Assembly (NCBI RefSeq): GCF_042680805.1
Contig: NZ_JBHUEM010000007.1
Location: 62,001-126,000, forward strand
From: Bacillus_CJ salitolerans
Lineage (GTDB): Bacteria; Bacillota; Bacilli; Bacillales; SA4
Direction of reading: 5' to 3'
Length of the DNA stretch: 64,000 bases
Made by a program: the position numbers and the translations under genes. Shown here piece after piece: positions 41,881 to 51,292 of the stretch. Under the pieces are notes generated by a model, which had not been told where the DNA came from, ran no database searches, and saw only the letters and a list, made by a program, of their open reading frames with translations. The first letter of the stretch is position 1, and every line of letters starts with the position of its first letter.

Positions 41881-43371
41881 GTGGAGACTCATTCAGTGAA
41901 ACAATTGTTTGAAGAAGATTTACACCGAAAAAATGGATTAATGTTAAAGGCAACCTTTTTTTCAGTACTGCTAGGTACGATTGTGGATATTGTCTTAAAG
42001 AAAGAATTAATGATTATTTTATCTATAATTATTGGGGGAGGGCTCAGTGTTTTATTGGTCGGTATTTTACATTACACCAAAAAGCTAACAAGAGCAATTC
42101 CCTATATAGCTATTAGTCTTGTAACAATCGTTATGTTTGTTATTATGACAGGAAATATTTCTCCAACAGCGTACTTCCTCGTCTATTTTATTGTTGCAGC
42201 ATCAGCTCTTTATATGGATAGAAACGTTTTATTAACAGGGTCTTTTCTTGGTCTTATCCTACTTATTTTATATACGTACTTATATTCGTCTATTATTCCA
42301 CTTGAAACAAAGAATTACGGTACTATTTTCTTATTATATACTCTTGTATCGGCTCTACTTTTCTTTCAACTGAGACTCTCTAAATTATTATCTCAGAATA
42401 TCGTCTCCGCCCAAGAAAAAGCAGAGAATATGAATATTGAAAATGAAGAGAGAAAAGAAATACTTGAAAAAAACACAACAGTCTTATCGAAGAATTTTCA
42501 GAAAGTATTGGAGCAAAGTGAAGAAAATCATGCTGCATCCCTAAATATGACAGCGAATATCCAAGAGATGGCGTCTACTATGCAAGCTCAAAGTCATAAC
42601 ATCGTTGACATTCATCACACATTAGCTGAAACGAATACGATGGTAGAACAGCTCGTAAAATCTGTTAATCATTTAAAATCTCATTCAAATAAAACGAGAT
42701 CGATTTCTGAAGTAGGAGAAAATAGAATCAACGATTTACTTTCAAAAATGTCACATTTCCAACAGCAGTTGAAACAAGTGGTAGTGAATATGAATGAGCT
42801 AACTGCTAAAGTAACCGAAACAACTAATTTCTCAAATACAATTCAAGATATTGCGACTCAAACAAATCTATTAGCCTTAAATGCATCCATAGAGGCAGCT
42901 CGTGCTGGAGAATCTGGAAAAGGTTTTGCAGTGGTAGCAGAAGAAGTTCGCAAATTGGCAGAACTAGCTAGAAAGTCAGCACTCCAAATCTCAACTAATC
43001 TAGCTGAGGTCACAGAACAAACCGATAAAACGCGCGAAGACATTCAAGATACAACTGTTCAAATGATAGAAAATGTGGAAGCTGTCAAAGAAACAAGTGA
43101 TGCATTTCGAGAGATTCGGGATTCTGTAAATGAACTTACTGAAAATATTACTCAATTTGATCATCTTACTGAAACCATTCTTTCTTCCTCTAGAAGTATA
43201 GGCAGTTCCGTTAATGAATTTTCAACTGCTATCGAACAATCAAGTCATGCATTAAATCAATTGTCTGCTAGTGTTCAACAGCAATCAGATGAGCATAGTC
43301 ATTTAGTTCATTCGATTTCCTCAACAAATGATGTCATCCATAACTTATTAAAGTTATATAAAAAGGAATGA
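41881..43371 (+). CDS. Methyl-accepting chemotaxis protein with N-terminal membrane domain
   Basis: A 496-aa chemoreceptor. The first 180 residues hold about six hydrophobic segments without a large extracellular sensor, so it may sense within or near the membrane. No HAMP domain is obvious. The rest is the cytoplasmic signalling coiled coil, with the hairpin tip QTNLLALNASIEAARAGE and GKGFAVVAEEVRKLAE. It should work through CheA and CheW encoded elsewhere. GTG at 41881 follows AAAGGAGG. It is part of a block absent at this place in B. subtilis. Confidence 0.92.
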   Translation: METHSVKQLFEEDLHRKNGLMLKATFFSVLLGTIVDIVLKKELMIILSIIIGGGLSVLLVGILHYTKKLTRAIPYIAISLVTIVMFVIMTGNISPTAYFLVYFIVAASALYMDRNVLLTGSFLGLILLILYTYLYSSIIPLETKNYGTIFLLYTLVSALLFFQLRLSKLLSQNIVSAQEKAENMNIENEERKEILEKNTTVLSKNFQKVLEQSEENHAASLNMTANIQEMASTMQAQSHNIVDIHHTLAETNTMVEQLVKSVNHLKSHSNKTRSISEVGENRINDLLSKMSHFQQQLKQVVVNMNELTAKVTETTNFSNTIQDIATQTNLLALNASIEAARAGESGKGFAVVAEEVRKLAELARKSALQISTNLAEVTEQTDKTREDIQDTTVQMIENVEAVKETSDAFREIRDSVNELTENITQFDHLTETILSSSRSIGSSVNEFSTAIEQSSHALNQLSASVQQQSDEHSHLVHSISSTNDVIHNLLKLYKKE

Positions 43372-43406
43372 AAAAAGAGAAAGCGTTATCCGCTTTCTCT
43401 TTTTTC
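43371..43406. terminator. Bidirectional terminator after the chemoreceptor gene
   Basis: Stem AAAAAAGAGAAAGCG/CGCTTTCTCTTTTTT with A/T runs on both sides lies at the end of the chemoreceptor gene. Confidence 0.9.
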
Positions 43407-43418
43407 ACGTTGCATGTG

Positions 43419-43595
43419 TTATTTTTTATTTAATATCCCTAAGTACTCTACCCATGGACCAACGTCCTCTCTATATCTATCAGCCATAATCCGAACAATT
43501 TGGGAAATGTGTGTTAAATCGTGTACAACCCATGTAGATAGAAGCTCTCTTACCTTTACCTCACCGAATGCAGGATGTATGCCTGTCTTTTCTAG
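43419..43595 (-). pseudogene. DinB-family remnant (C-terminal fragment)
   Basis: About 58 residues (LEKTGIHPAFGEVKVRELL, then WVVHDLTHISQIVRIMA and VGPWVEYLGIL) match the last helices of DinB/YfiT-type metal-binding enzymes, including the conserved His of HDLTHI. The residues before them (FFVIYSYLCIN) do not fit the family and the N-terminal two thirds are missing, so it is probably a decayed gene. Confidence 0.7.
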
Positions 43596-43673
43596 ATTAA
43601 TACATAAATACGAGTAAATTACAAAGAAGTTTCGATTATGAGCCAAAAATCCAGAATTCCCCTTTATCTCATT

Positions 43674-44666
43674 TTAATTATATTGTCTATTAGGTGATAT
43701 GATTCTCACGTGCATACCTTGTTTGGCTTTTTCTAAGGCTATTTTGTTCATTTTGCTAACTTCCATTGATAAAGAAGATGCCCTTAAGAATTCGTGATCT
43801 TGAAAAACAGTAGGATCAATGAGTCGAATTTTATTTTTTCGGTGTATGTGAAAATGGTGTGTATCCTGAATCACTTTTACGGTGGGATTAAGTTGATCTA
43901 ATAATGCTAAGATCTCTACATCCTTAGACGTTTTTATTTTTTGGATAACTTCCTCATCTTGACCTAATAAGTCAGCATGACTCAGCAATCCTCTCTCAAT
44001 GGGAATTTTTAATATTTTTGCTAACATATCGTAACCGTAGATGTTTAAAGGGTCCATAAAAAAATCAATAACTTCCTGATAATACACTTTCACGAACCAT
44101 TCTGCTGATTTGACCGATTTAAGGTACATCTTTCTATTGTATACAAGTAGATTCTCTAAAAAATCTACTACCTCTGAAAGGGTTATATGTCCATATTGAT
44201 ACATATCACGGAGTGTATAATCCACTCGATCAGCGCATAATTCTGGTGCTGACCTTTCTAACAAAGTCCATCTCTCATCAGCAAACAGAATTTCTCTATA
44301 ATTGTAATGGTATTTTGCGAGAATAGTAGGGATCTCAGAATTAGTTACTACTGAATGAAAAATCTTTTCATGATAGTCCTCTTCCATATTTGTATAGACA
44401 AAATCTATGACATGTGAGAAAGCTGTATGTGAAACATCATGAAGTAATCCTGCAATTTGTTCCTCTATCGTTCCACCGAGTCTCCTAATGAGAAGCATTA
44501 CTCCAATAGAGTGATCATATCTGGTAACCTTCCATTTTTCATTAACTAAATAACTTGCTCCCCCTTGATGTACTCCTTTCAACCTTTGAATAGGCTTACT
44601 ATTTATAAGCTCTTCGAATACATCCTCCAACTGAAAATCACCATATAATGGATCTGACACGATCAT
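43674..44666 (-). CDS. HD-domain phosphohydrolase
   Basis: A 330-aa protein. HD metal-binding motif: His in YDHSIGV, then GLLHDVSHTAFSHVID (about residues 77-92) and a later Asp in ELCADRVDYTLRD. This arrangement resembles the dGTPase/SAMHD-like and YwfO-type group, so a nucleotide phosphohydrolase role is plausible but the substrate is unknown. GGAGGAAG precedes the ATG. It follows argS by 12 nt and so is likely to be under the same T-box control. Confidence 0.85.
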   Translation of the reverse strand: MIVSDPLYGDFQLEDVFEELINSKPIQRLKGVHQGGASYLVNEKWKVTRYDHSIGVMLLIRRLGGTIEEQIAGLLHDVSHTAFSHVIDFVYTNMEEDYHEKIFHSVVTNSEIPTILAKYHYNYREILFADERWTLLERSAPELCADRVDYTLRDMYQYGHITLSEVVDFLENLLVYNRKMYLKSVKSAEWFVKVYYQEVIDFFMDPLNIYGYDMLAKILKIPIERGLLSHADLLGQDEEVIQKIKTSKDVEILALLDQLNPTVKVIQDTHHFHIHRKNKIRLIDPTVFQDHEFLRASSLSMEVSKMNKIALEKAKQGMHVRIISPNRQYN

Positions 44667-44678
44667 ATTTGCTTCCTC

Positions 44679-46367
44679 CTACATCTCTTCTGGTGCCTGT
44701 AGCCCCAACAAACGTAAGCCTTCTTTTAAAACAACCGTTACTGTATAAACTAGAGACAGTCGACTTTCTTTACCTGGAGTATCCTCTAATATTCTGACGG
44801 CACCATAATATTTATTAAATTCCTTCGAAAGATCTAATACGTATTTTGCAAGTAGTGAAGGGTCATACTCTTTCATGGCACGCTCAACGATTTCTGGAAA
44901 ATCCATTAGATTCGTAATGATTTTCCATGCCTCATCCTCCTCCAGCATAATTTCGGTATTTCCTGCGGAATACTTCCCCTTTCTTAGAAGAGACGAAGCT
45001 CGCGCATGTGTATATTGTACATAAGGACCTGTTTCTCCTTCGAACTTCAGCATGTCATGTAAAGAAAACTCAATATCGTTCATTCGGTAATGTTTTAAAT
45101 CATGAAAAATGACGGCACCAACACCTACCTCTCGAGCGACCTTCTCCTTATGGAACAATTCTGGATTTTTAGTTGAAATATTTTTTTTGGCAAGCTCAAT
45201 AGCCTCATATAAAACCTCTTCTAACAACACAACCTTGCCTTTACGCGTCGACATTTTTTTCCCATCTTTTAGAATCATGCCAAAGGGAATATGGATGAGT
45301 CCATCATGCCACTGATAGCCCATTTTTTCTACTACTGAAAACACTTGTTTAAAGTGGAGGGTTTGCTCATTACCTACTACATATATGGACTTTGCAAAAT
45401 GATAGGTGTCATGTCGATACGTTGCAGCTGCTAGGTCACGTGTAGCATACAATGAAGTTCCATCACGTTTCTTGATTAAACAAGGGGGTAAATCGTATTG
45501 TTGAAGTGAAACAACCTGTGCTCCCTCTGATTCTTCAAGCAGGTTCATATCTTTTAATGTTTGGACAATGTTTTCCATTTTATCATTATAAAATGCTTCA
45601 CCATGATAGGAATCGAACTTAATACCTAGAAGATCATAGATTTTGGAAAACTCCTTCAACGATTCTTCCTTAAACCAGTTCCACAATCTTAACGCTTCTC
45701 CGTCACCTTCTTCTAAACGTTTAAACCATTCACGTGCTTGATCATCAAGTTGTAAATTCTTCTCTGCTTCATCATGAAATTTTACATACAGTGCCAATAG
45801 CTCTTTAATTGGATTTTCCTTTACTTTTTGTTCGTCTCCCCACAACTTATATGCGACGATTAGTTTTCCAAACTGTGTTCCAAAGTCTCCTAAATGATTA
45901 ATACGAAATGGACGGTATCCACATTTTTCTGAGATAAGAGCTAGCGCATTTCCTATCACTGTCGATCTTAAGTGTCCCATCGAAAATGGTTTAGCTATAT
46001 TCGGAGATGAGAAATCAATCGTTACAACTTCACCATTACCAATTTGATGTCCCCCATAGTGATGCTGTTTTGAGATAATTTCGTTGATGACATTCATGGC
46101 AACCATTCTCTTGTTTAGAAAAATATTTAAGTATCCACTCATTACCTCTATCTTGCTTATCAATGGGGATTCTATTTTAACAGCTATTTCCTGTGCAATA
46201 ATTTGCGGGGACTTTCGATACATCTTTGCTAATTCAAAACAGGGGAAAGCAAAGTCTCCCATATGTGAGAATTTTGGCTTCTCAATCATGTTAAGGACTT
46301 TAGGCTGATCTACCTGTCCATCTAGAACTTCGACAATCATTTTACTTAAGTCTTGTTTGTAGTTCAT
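44679..46367 (-). CDS. argS: Arginyl-tRNA synthetase, second type
   Basis: A 562-aa class I synthetase. Most of the ArgRS fold is clear: the IDFSSPNIAKPFSMGHLRST segment, CLIKKRDGTSLYATRD, and the tRNA-binding C-terminus with EFNKYYGAVRIL. Two signatures depart from the usual: HIGH reads SMGH and KMSK reads KMST. This fits the second ArgRS type of some Bacillus, distinct from the housekeeping enzyme of B. subtilis. AGGAGG precedes the ATG. A T-box leader lies directly upstream. Confidence 0.92.
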   Translation of the reverse strand: MNYKQDLSKMIVEVLDGQVDQPKVLNMIEKPKFSHMGDFAFPCFELAKMYRKSPQIIAQEIAVKIESPLISKIEVMSGYLNIFLNKRMVAMNVINEIISKQHHYGGHQIGNGEVVTIDFSSPNIAKPFSMGHLRSTVIGNALALISEKCGYRPFRINHLGDFGTQFGKLIVAYKLWGDEQKVKENPIKELLALYVKFHDEAEKNLQLDDQAREWFKRLEEGDGEALRLWNWFKEESLKEFSKIYDLLGIKFDSYHGEAFYNDKMENIVQTLKDMNLLEESEGAQVVSLQQYDLPPCLIKKRDGTSLYATRDLAAATYRHDTYHFAKSIYVVGNEQTLHFKQVFSVVEKMGYQWHDGLIHIPFGMILKDGKKMSTRKGKVVLLEEVLYEAIELAKKNISTKNPELFHKEKVAREVGVGAVIFHDLKHYRMNDIEFSLHDMLKFEGETGPYVQYTHARASSLLRKGKYSAGNTEIMLEEDEAWKIITNLMDFPEIVERAMKEYDPSLLAKYVLDLSKEFNKYYGAVRILEDTPGKESRLSLVYTVTVVLKEGLRLLGLQAPEEM

Positions 46368-46383
46368 GTTTATCTCCTCCTAT

Positions 46384-46625
46384 AAAAATAAAAAAACTCC
46401 CATCTCTTAAAAAAGAGACGAGAGTTAACAAATCCCGTGGTACCACTCTACTTGTTTTATCAACGATAGATAAAGCCACTTTCCTTTGTTAACGAGGATT
46501 CCCCCGGCTAACCCTACTTCATTCAGGTAGCATCTCAAAAGTGCGGTTCATTATTGATCCAGCATCAGGCTCCCACCATCCCTGATTCGCTTTTGCCTTC
46601 ACAAATAACTACTCTCTTTGTCATT
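46384..46625 (-). promoter_or_regulatory. T-box riboswitch leader of argS
   Basis: Reading leftwards there is a Stem I region with GGGATGGTGGGAGCC, the T-box bulge AGTGGTACCACGGG (46447-46434) and a terminator stem AACTCTCGTCTCTT/AAGAGATGGGAGTT (46426-46395) followed by a T-run. Uncharged tRNA should pair its 3' end with the T-box and let transcription read into argS. A CGC triplet at 46544-46542 is a candidate arginine specifier codon. Left end is the terminator, right end approximate. Confidence 0.92.
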
Positions 46626-46699
46626 GATGATTTGAATATTTCTTATCATTATAGCCAATTTTTCTCAAAAAACAAGTAAAAAATGTAATTTCTTAGAAA

Positions 46700-46873
46700 C
46701 TATCTTTTTCGAGATCCATCATGATTGTTTATATGAATCGTAATGAGTACCTTACAACACATAATAAATCCAGCAAATAGAGAAGCAATTAAAAATGTAA
46801 CAGGAAACAGAATTAAACTTATATACGACGAAATTAGTGTCCAGAAAAGCCAGAAATATAATTCTTTAGCCAT
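46700..46873 (-). CDS. Small membrane protein of unknown function
   Basis: A 57-aa protein with one long hydrophobic region or two short helices (about residues 6-45) and a basic tail (HDGSRKR). ATG at 46873 overlaps the end of the spoIIP-type gene, so the two are probably co-translated. I recognise no family. Confidence 0.6.
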   Translation of the reverse strand: MAKELYFWLFWTLISSYISLILFPVTFLIASLFAGFIMCCKVLITIHINNHDGSRKR

Positions 46874-48035
46874 TATTATTCTCTTTTTCTTCATTCAATA
46901 AGTAATTACTTATTACATTTGCTAGTGCATCAACGGTATTTTTTATTTCCACCATGTCATTATCAACCCCGCCCACTTCAATAAGAATCGAATTATCGGA
47001 TAAATCTTGGTTATAATGACCGTTTCCTTCAGTAAGTCCCTTTTCAAATACTCCTCTACTAATCCCAGGGTATTGTAATTCTAACTCTTCATGTATTTTG
47101 TTAGCAAATAGAAAGCTTTTCTCGTAGTTTTCACTTGCTTGCCCCACTATAAAATACACTCTTGCATAGGGCATGTTGTTAATCGTGATCGTTGTAGTCT
47201 TCCTTCTAGCAGAGTCTCTATGAATGTCAATTAAATACTCGATATTATCATTGTTTTCCATAGCAGATTCGACGATTGTTCTAGATACTTCGTACGCCCT
47301 CGTCACTCCCCAGTTTCTTCTATTTAATTCTTGCCCTATATTTGTTTGATCAACCGTTACGCCAATCCCTTTCTGTTCTAATTGTTTACCAAGCATTTCA
47401 CCTACTAGCGTTATATTCGTTTTCGCATCCACCGCTTTGTTTTCATCCGGATCGCCAGTAAGTCCGATTAACGGCAAATAGGATTCATAGCTATGAGTAT
47501 GATAAATGAGTACCCTTTTCTTTATAGAGGTGCTTACTGGTGGTGTTATTGTTTCTGATTCTCTAATTGTTTCTAATTTCTCCAATTCTATTTTTGATAA
47601 TTCTCTTTCTTGTAAAAGATCTTCGAGAGGTGGTGAAGACTCATATGGAATGTTTGTATAGTTTGTTCCTAATCCCGGTACAAGAATTTTTGTATCAAAG
47701 AAGGCATACCCTGGTAATTCATTACCTATCAAGGTCCTTATATCTCCGAGTTGAATTTGTAGGGTCGTTTCAAATGCCACTTTTGAGAAAGAAATCGGAC
47801 TCATGTCTTCAAGGAGGTCTTGTTTAAAATAGGTATTTTGAAGGCTTATGATTTCTACCAAAAACTCTATAGGCGCCTTTTGTACATTCTGTTTTACAGG
47901 ATGAAATGTGAAACTATCTTCTTTCACCATTACAATACTTGAAGCAATGATAAACATCATCAAAATATAAATAATTGGTATGATAAAAAAAATCGGAGTT
48001 CGTACCCTGCTATTTTTTAAACTATTATTTCTCAC
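46866..48035 (-). CDS. spoIIP: Stage II sporulation protein P-type amidase/endopeptidase
   Basis: A 389-aa protein anchored by one N-terminal membrane segment (about residues 13-35). The C-terminal amidase_3-like domain has the zinc ligands in LIYHTHSYESYLP and DIHRDSARR and the catalytic Glu in SILIEVGGVDN. SpoIIP degrades septal peptidoglycan with SpoIID and SpoIIM during engulfment. B. subtilis spoIIP lies next to gpr, not here, so this may be a second copy or a moved one. The start is GTG at 48035 after AAGGACGG. It follows spoIIIAH by 121 nt with a terminator between. Confidence 0.85.
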   Translation of the reverse strand: MRNNSLKNSRVRTPIFFIIPIIYILMMFIIASSIVMVKEDSFTFHPVKQNVQKAPIEFLVEIISLQNTYFKQDLLEDMSPISFSKVAFETTLQIQLGDIRTLIGNELPGYAFFDTKILVPGLGTNYTNIPYESSPPLEDLLQERELSKIELEKLETIRESETITPPVSTSIKKRVLIYHTHSYESYLPLIGLTGDPDENKAVDAKTNITLVGEMLGKQLEQKGIGVTVDQTNIGQELNRRNWGVTRAYEVSRTIVESAMENNDNIEYLIDIHRDSARRKTTTITINNMPYARVYFIVGQASENYEKSFLFANKIHEELELQYPGISRGVFEKGLTEGNGHYNQDLSDNSILIEVGGVDNDMVEIKNTVDALANVISNYLLNEEKENNNG

Positions 48036-48103
48036 AAGTTACCGTCCTTAAAGTTTTTTATTATGTATATTCCATTTTTTCCAAATATATTAATGAGGAA
48101 GGC

Positions 48104-48144
48104 AAAAAAAACACGATGCAGTATGTTTAATCTCTACACCGTGT
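48104..48144 (-). terminator. Terminator of the spoIIIA operon
   Basis: Minus-strand stem ACACGGTGTAG/CTGCATCGTGT (two G-T-type pairs) followed by eight T residues, 12 nt after the spoIIIAH stop. Confidence 0.75.
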
Positions 48145-48156
48145 AAATCTTTGTAT

Positions 48157-48762
48157 TTATTTTGTAGAAAACTCAACTGCTACTTGCTTTGTTCCTAATT
48201 CACCTCTTACAAGTTGAATAATCTTGTTAGCTTCAGCTGGAGAATGATCATTAGCTTTTACAATGATTTGAACCGTCTCACCATCTGCGCGAACTAATAC
48301 ATCTTTATATTCAGGAGATTCTGCCAAAATCAATGTTTCTAGCACTCTCTCTTTTGAAGAGACTGTTTGAACTTCGATCATTTTGTCATAGGCTTGACTC
48401 TTTTGTTCTGGAGAAACTTCACTAGAAGCCACCATGTCTTGTAAGTCAGAAACTAATTTACTGCGTTGGTCTTCCATCTCTAAACGAAGTGCTGTAAATA
48501 ATTCATCACTTGAAATACTCGAGATTACAGTGTCCTCTTCTGTTGATTCAGTAGCACCTTCTGTTACAACTTCACCTTCAGACTCTACTCCTTCTTCGCT
48601 CGTTGTGTCAGTATTCATTTCATCTGCTGCAGCCTCTTGATTTTCTTCATCAACAAACGCATAATCTTCACCATTTTCAGGTGACGTTACATAATAAACT
48701 GATAGTACCACTACTAAACTCAACATTGTTAATAACCAAACTGTTTGCTTTTTCAATAACAT
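48157..48762 (-). CDS. spoIIIAH: Stage III sporulation protein AH
   Basis: A 201-aa mother-cell membrane protein with one N-terminal segment (about residues 8-26), an acidic Glu/Thr/Ser-rich linker (about 30-80) and a C-terminal ring-forming domain of the YscJ/FliF type. It pairs with SpoIIQ of the forespore to build the channel between the two cells. It directly abuts spoIIIAG. Confidence 0.94.
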   Translation of the reverse strand: MLLKKQTVWLLTMLSLVVVLSVYYVTSPENGEDYAFVDEENQEAAADEMNTDTTSEEGVESEGEVVTEGATESTEEDTVISSISSDELFTALRLEMEDQRSKLVSDLQDMVASSEVSPEQKSQAYDKMIEVQTVSSKERVLETLILAESPEYKDVLVRADGETVQIIVKANDHSPAEANKIIQLVRGELGTKQVAVEFSTK

Positions 48763-49440
48763 CTATGATTCCCCCTTAGGATTTTTCTTTGGTAATACGG
48801 ATACACGGTGACTTGGCACATCCAATACACGTGTTACTGCTTCTATAATCCACTTTTTAACTTGAATGTTGTCAGCACCTTTTGCTGAAACTAAAACACC
48901 TCTAACTTCTGGCTTTTTTACTTTAACCACGACTGGATTTTCTGTATCTCCATTTCGGATAATGACTAGTTGTTCGTCTTTAGAAGTATCTTCTACTTTC
49001 CGCCTCCCCCCTTCCCGATCGGTTTCATCTGTTATTTGCGTATGAGTGATCGTATTTTTTTCGTATACTTTTGCTTCTGTTGCATCTAGGTTTATCATGA
49101 TTTCTACCTCATCTACACCAACAATTGTCTGCAGTACTTCCTTCAGGTCGCTTTCATACTGGTTTTCAATCTCTTGAAGAAGTCTAGCTGTGTCATCCTC
49201 TTTTTGATTAAAAGCCGGTTCATTTTCCTTCTCCTGATTAAAAACTGCAAGATCCTCTTGCTTGTTAGATGAAGAAGAATTTATAAATGAATTGCTAAAC
49301 AGCATAAAGGTAATTCCGACTATCCCAACTAATATGGCATAGTGGTATTTCGTCAGTTTCTTTTCAGAATTGGACTGTTCACCAGTCGGTTTTAATAAGG
49401 ACTGAAGCCATTGAAAGAAACTTTTATTCTTTTTCTCCAT
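48763..49440 (-). CDS. spoIIIAG: Stage III sporulation protein AG
   Basis: A 225-aa protein with one membrane segment (about residues 32-50) and a ring-building motif region (QTIVGVDEVEIMINL, VRGVLVSAKGADN). It forms a large ring in the feeding-tube complex. The start codon directly follows the spoIIIAF stop. Confidence 0.94.
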   Translation of the reverse strand: MEKKNKSFFQWLQSLLKPTGEQSNSEKKLTKYHYAILVGIVGITFMLFSNSFINSSSSNKQEDLAVFNQEKENEPAFNQKEDDTARLLQEIENQYESDLKEVLQTIVGVDEVEIMINLDATEAKVYEKNTITHTQITDETDREGGRRKVEDTSKDEQLVIIRNGDTENPVVVKVKKPEVRGVLVSAKGADNIQVKKWIIEAVTRVLDVPSHRVSVLPKKNPKGES

Positions 49441-50073
49441 CTAATCAGCTCTCCCCCCTTCCATCGCTACCATAATTTGTTCATTTTTTAGTTGCCAGGT
49501 ATTTGCTAGATACGTTACAATTTCTTTTTCTCTACTACTTGTAGCAGATTTTTTTTCAATCGGTTTGTTCGTATCGATTGTCACCTTTGCAACTGCTGGA
49601 ATGGCGTCTTCTTCATTTGTAACTTCTTCTGATAGCTCTACACTTACGGAGAATTGCTCCGTTGATTCAGCATCAACCACTTTGCTTTCATCAACATCAA
49701 TGGACACATGAACAACCGTTAAACCATATCTGTTCTTCACCTCGTCCTCTACCTCTTCTTTCATTTGGACAGCCATCTGTTCTAAAATATATGCACGATG
49801 TGAGGCTTGTATTTCTTTTTTCTTAAATTCTATTGAATTTTCTATATTTTTTTTTTCAAAAGTGCTCGTAGGTGTTGCTGTAGCAACGATTTCCTCAAAA
49901 CTGTGACTGAAAAATTTTAATAAAGGAGTTAAAATTATGATAATGAGCAAAAGCCCTGTCACCATTTTTACGTATCTCTGTAAATTCGAGTTTGGTAGTA
50001 ACATATCCATTATGATTGCTAATAAAATAAATAGGATAATATTCGCAATCCAACCCGTTAAGAAGTCCATCCT
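49441..50073 (-). CDS. spoIIIAF: Stage III sporulation protein AF
   Basis: A 210-aa protein with two N-terminal membrane segments (about residues 4-25 and 32-52) and a C-terminal ring-like domain. I chose ATG at 50073 (MDFLTGWIANII), 6 nt after AGGGGG, which agrees with family starts. A GTG at 50100 overlapping the spoIIIAE stop is the alternative. Confidence 0.92.
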   Translation of the reverse strand, partial: RMDFLTGWIANIILFILLAIIMDMLLPNSNLQRYVKMVTGLLLIIIILTPLLKFFSHSFEEIVATATPTSTFEKKNIENSIEFKKKEIQASHRAYILEQMAVQMKEEVEDEVKNRYGLTVVHVSIDVDESKVVDAESTEQFSVSVELSEEVTNEEDAIPAVAKVTIDTNKPIEKKSATSSREKEIVTYLANTWQLKNEQIMVAMEGGRAD

Positions 50074-50096
50074 TCTCCCCCTTACACCATACTTTT

Positions 50097-51266
50097 TCAC
50101 CTCATCATCAGTGTGATATTACCTGCTGCGATAATAATTGTTAAACTAAGAAAAAACATCATCGAGACGATGGCAAGAGCAGCAAAAATATAGATGACAC
50201 TCTTCCCAATAATATCTAGGCATTGAATAACTGGACCACCACCAAGAGGCTGTAATATAGCTGCAGCAAATTTATAAATGAATGCTAATGACAATACTTT
50301 AATTGCTGGAAAGGCTGCAATGAGTAGTAATATGACAACTCCTACAATTCCAACTGTATTTTTTAATAACGCAGAAGCACTTATTACCGTATCTGTGGCA
50401 TCTGTAAACATTCTGCCGACGACAGGTATGAAGTTTCCAGTTACAAATTTAGCAGTTCGAACGGTAATTCCATCTGCTACAGCGCTTGAAGCTCCCTGGA
50501 CTGAGATAACCCCTAAAAAAACAGTCAAAAACACACCGAGTAATGCAATGCTTGTCTTACGCAATAAGTCTGCAAGTTGTGTGACTTTGTATTGGTCCGA
50601 AAGTGTACTCACAATACTTAACAATGCTGCTAAAAATAAAAGTGGCAGGATCACATATTGGATTAACAACCCACTTGTATTCATTAAAAAAATAATGATA
50701 GGGTGAAAGAAAGCTGCTGATATAACTCCACCCGATACTGAGATGAGAGCAAGCAATAAAGGTATTAATGCTATAATAAAACTAATCATTGATTGTATGG
50801 CTTCCTCTGTATACGTAATTGCCACTCGAAAACTATTAAGAGCTAGAATAATTAGTACCATATAAATTAATGCGTAGGCGACTTTACTAACTGTGCTTTG
50901 TTCAAATGCACTTTGCAGAGACTGTAAAATCATACAAAAAATGGTGAGCATGATTAGCGTTCCTAGAAGCTTTCCATTCGCAATCAGTTCATGAAATAAA
51001 AAGCGCAGAATTCCTTTTAACCATTCTTCAGGTGAAAATTTCTTATCACCTTTTACAAAATCTATAAAACTACCTTTTTGGCTTTCAGGTAGATATCCAC
51101 CATATTTACTCACAATTTCATCCCAAAATTTACTTATTTCTTCTATACCTAAACGATCTAATTGTTCATCAAGCACTTTGTCTTGGATGGATGGAGAAGC
51201 TTGTACATTAGTAGGTAAAAAAATGAAAACACTAACGATTAATCCAAATAATAAATGGTATTTCAT
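50097..51266 (-). CDS. spoIIIAE: Stage III sporulation protein AE
   Basis: A 389-aa polytopic membrane protein. It has a signal-like N-terminus, an extracytoplasmic stretch (about residues 25-95) and about seven membrane segments. It is a putative transporter-like core of the SpoIIIA-SpoIIQ complex. AGAGGGG precedes the ATG. Confidence 0.95.
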   Translation of the reverse strand: MKYHLLFGLIVSVFIFLPTNVQASPSIQDKVLDEQLDRLGIEEISKFWDEIVSKYGGYLPESQKGSFIDFVKGDKKFSPEEWLKGILRFLFHELIANGKLLGTLIMLTIFCMILQSLQSAFEQSTVSKVAYALIYMVLIILALNSFRVAITYTEEAIQSMISFIIALIPLLLALISVSGGVISAAFFHPIIIFLMNTSGLLIQYVILPLLFLAALLSIVSTLSDQYKVTQLADLLRKTSIALLGVFLTVFLGVISVQGASSAVADGITVRTAKFVTGNFIPVVGRMFTDATDTVISASALLKNTVGIVGVVILLLIAAFPAIKVLSLAFIYKFAAAILQPLGGGPVIQCLDIIGKSVIYIFAALAIVSMMFFLSLTIIIAAGNITLMMR

Positions 51267-51292
51267 CCATTCACCCCTCTTTTGAAAAGTAC

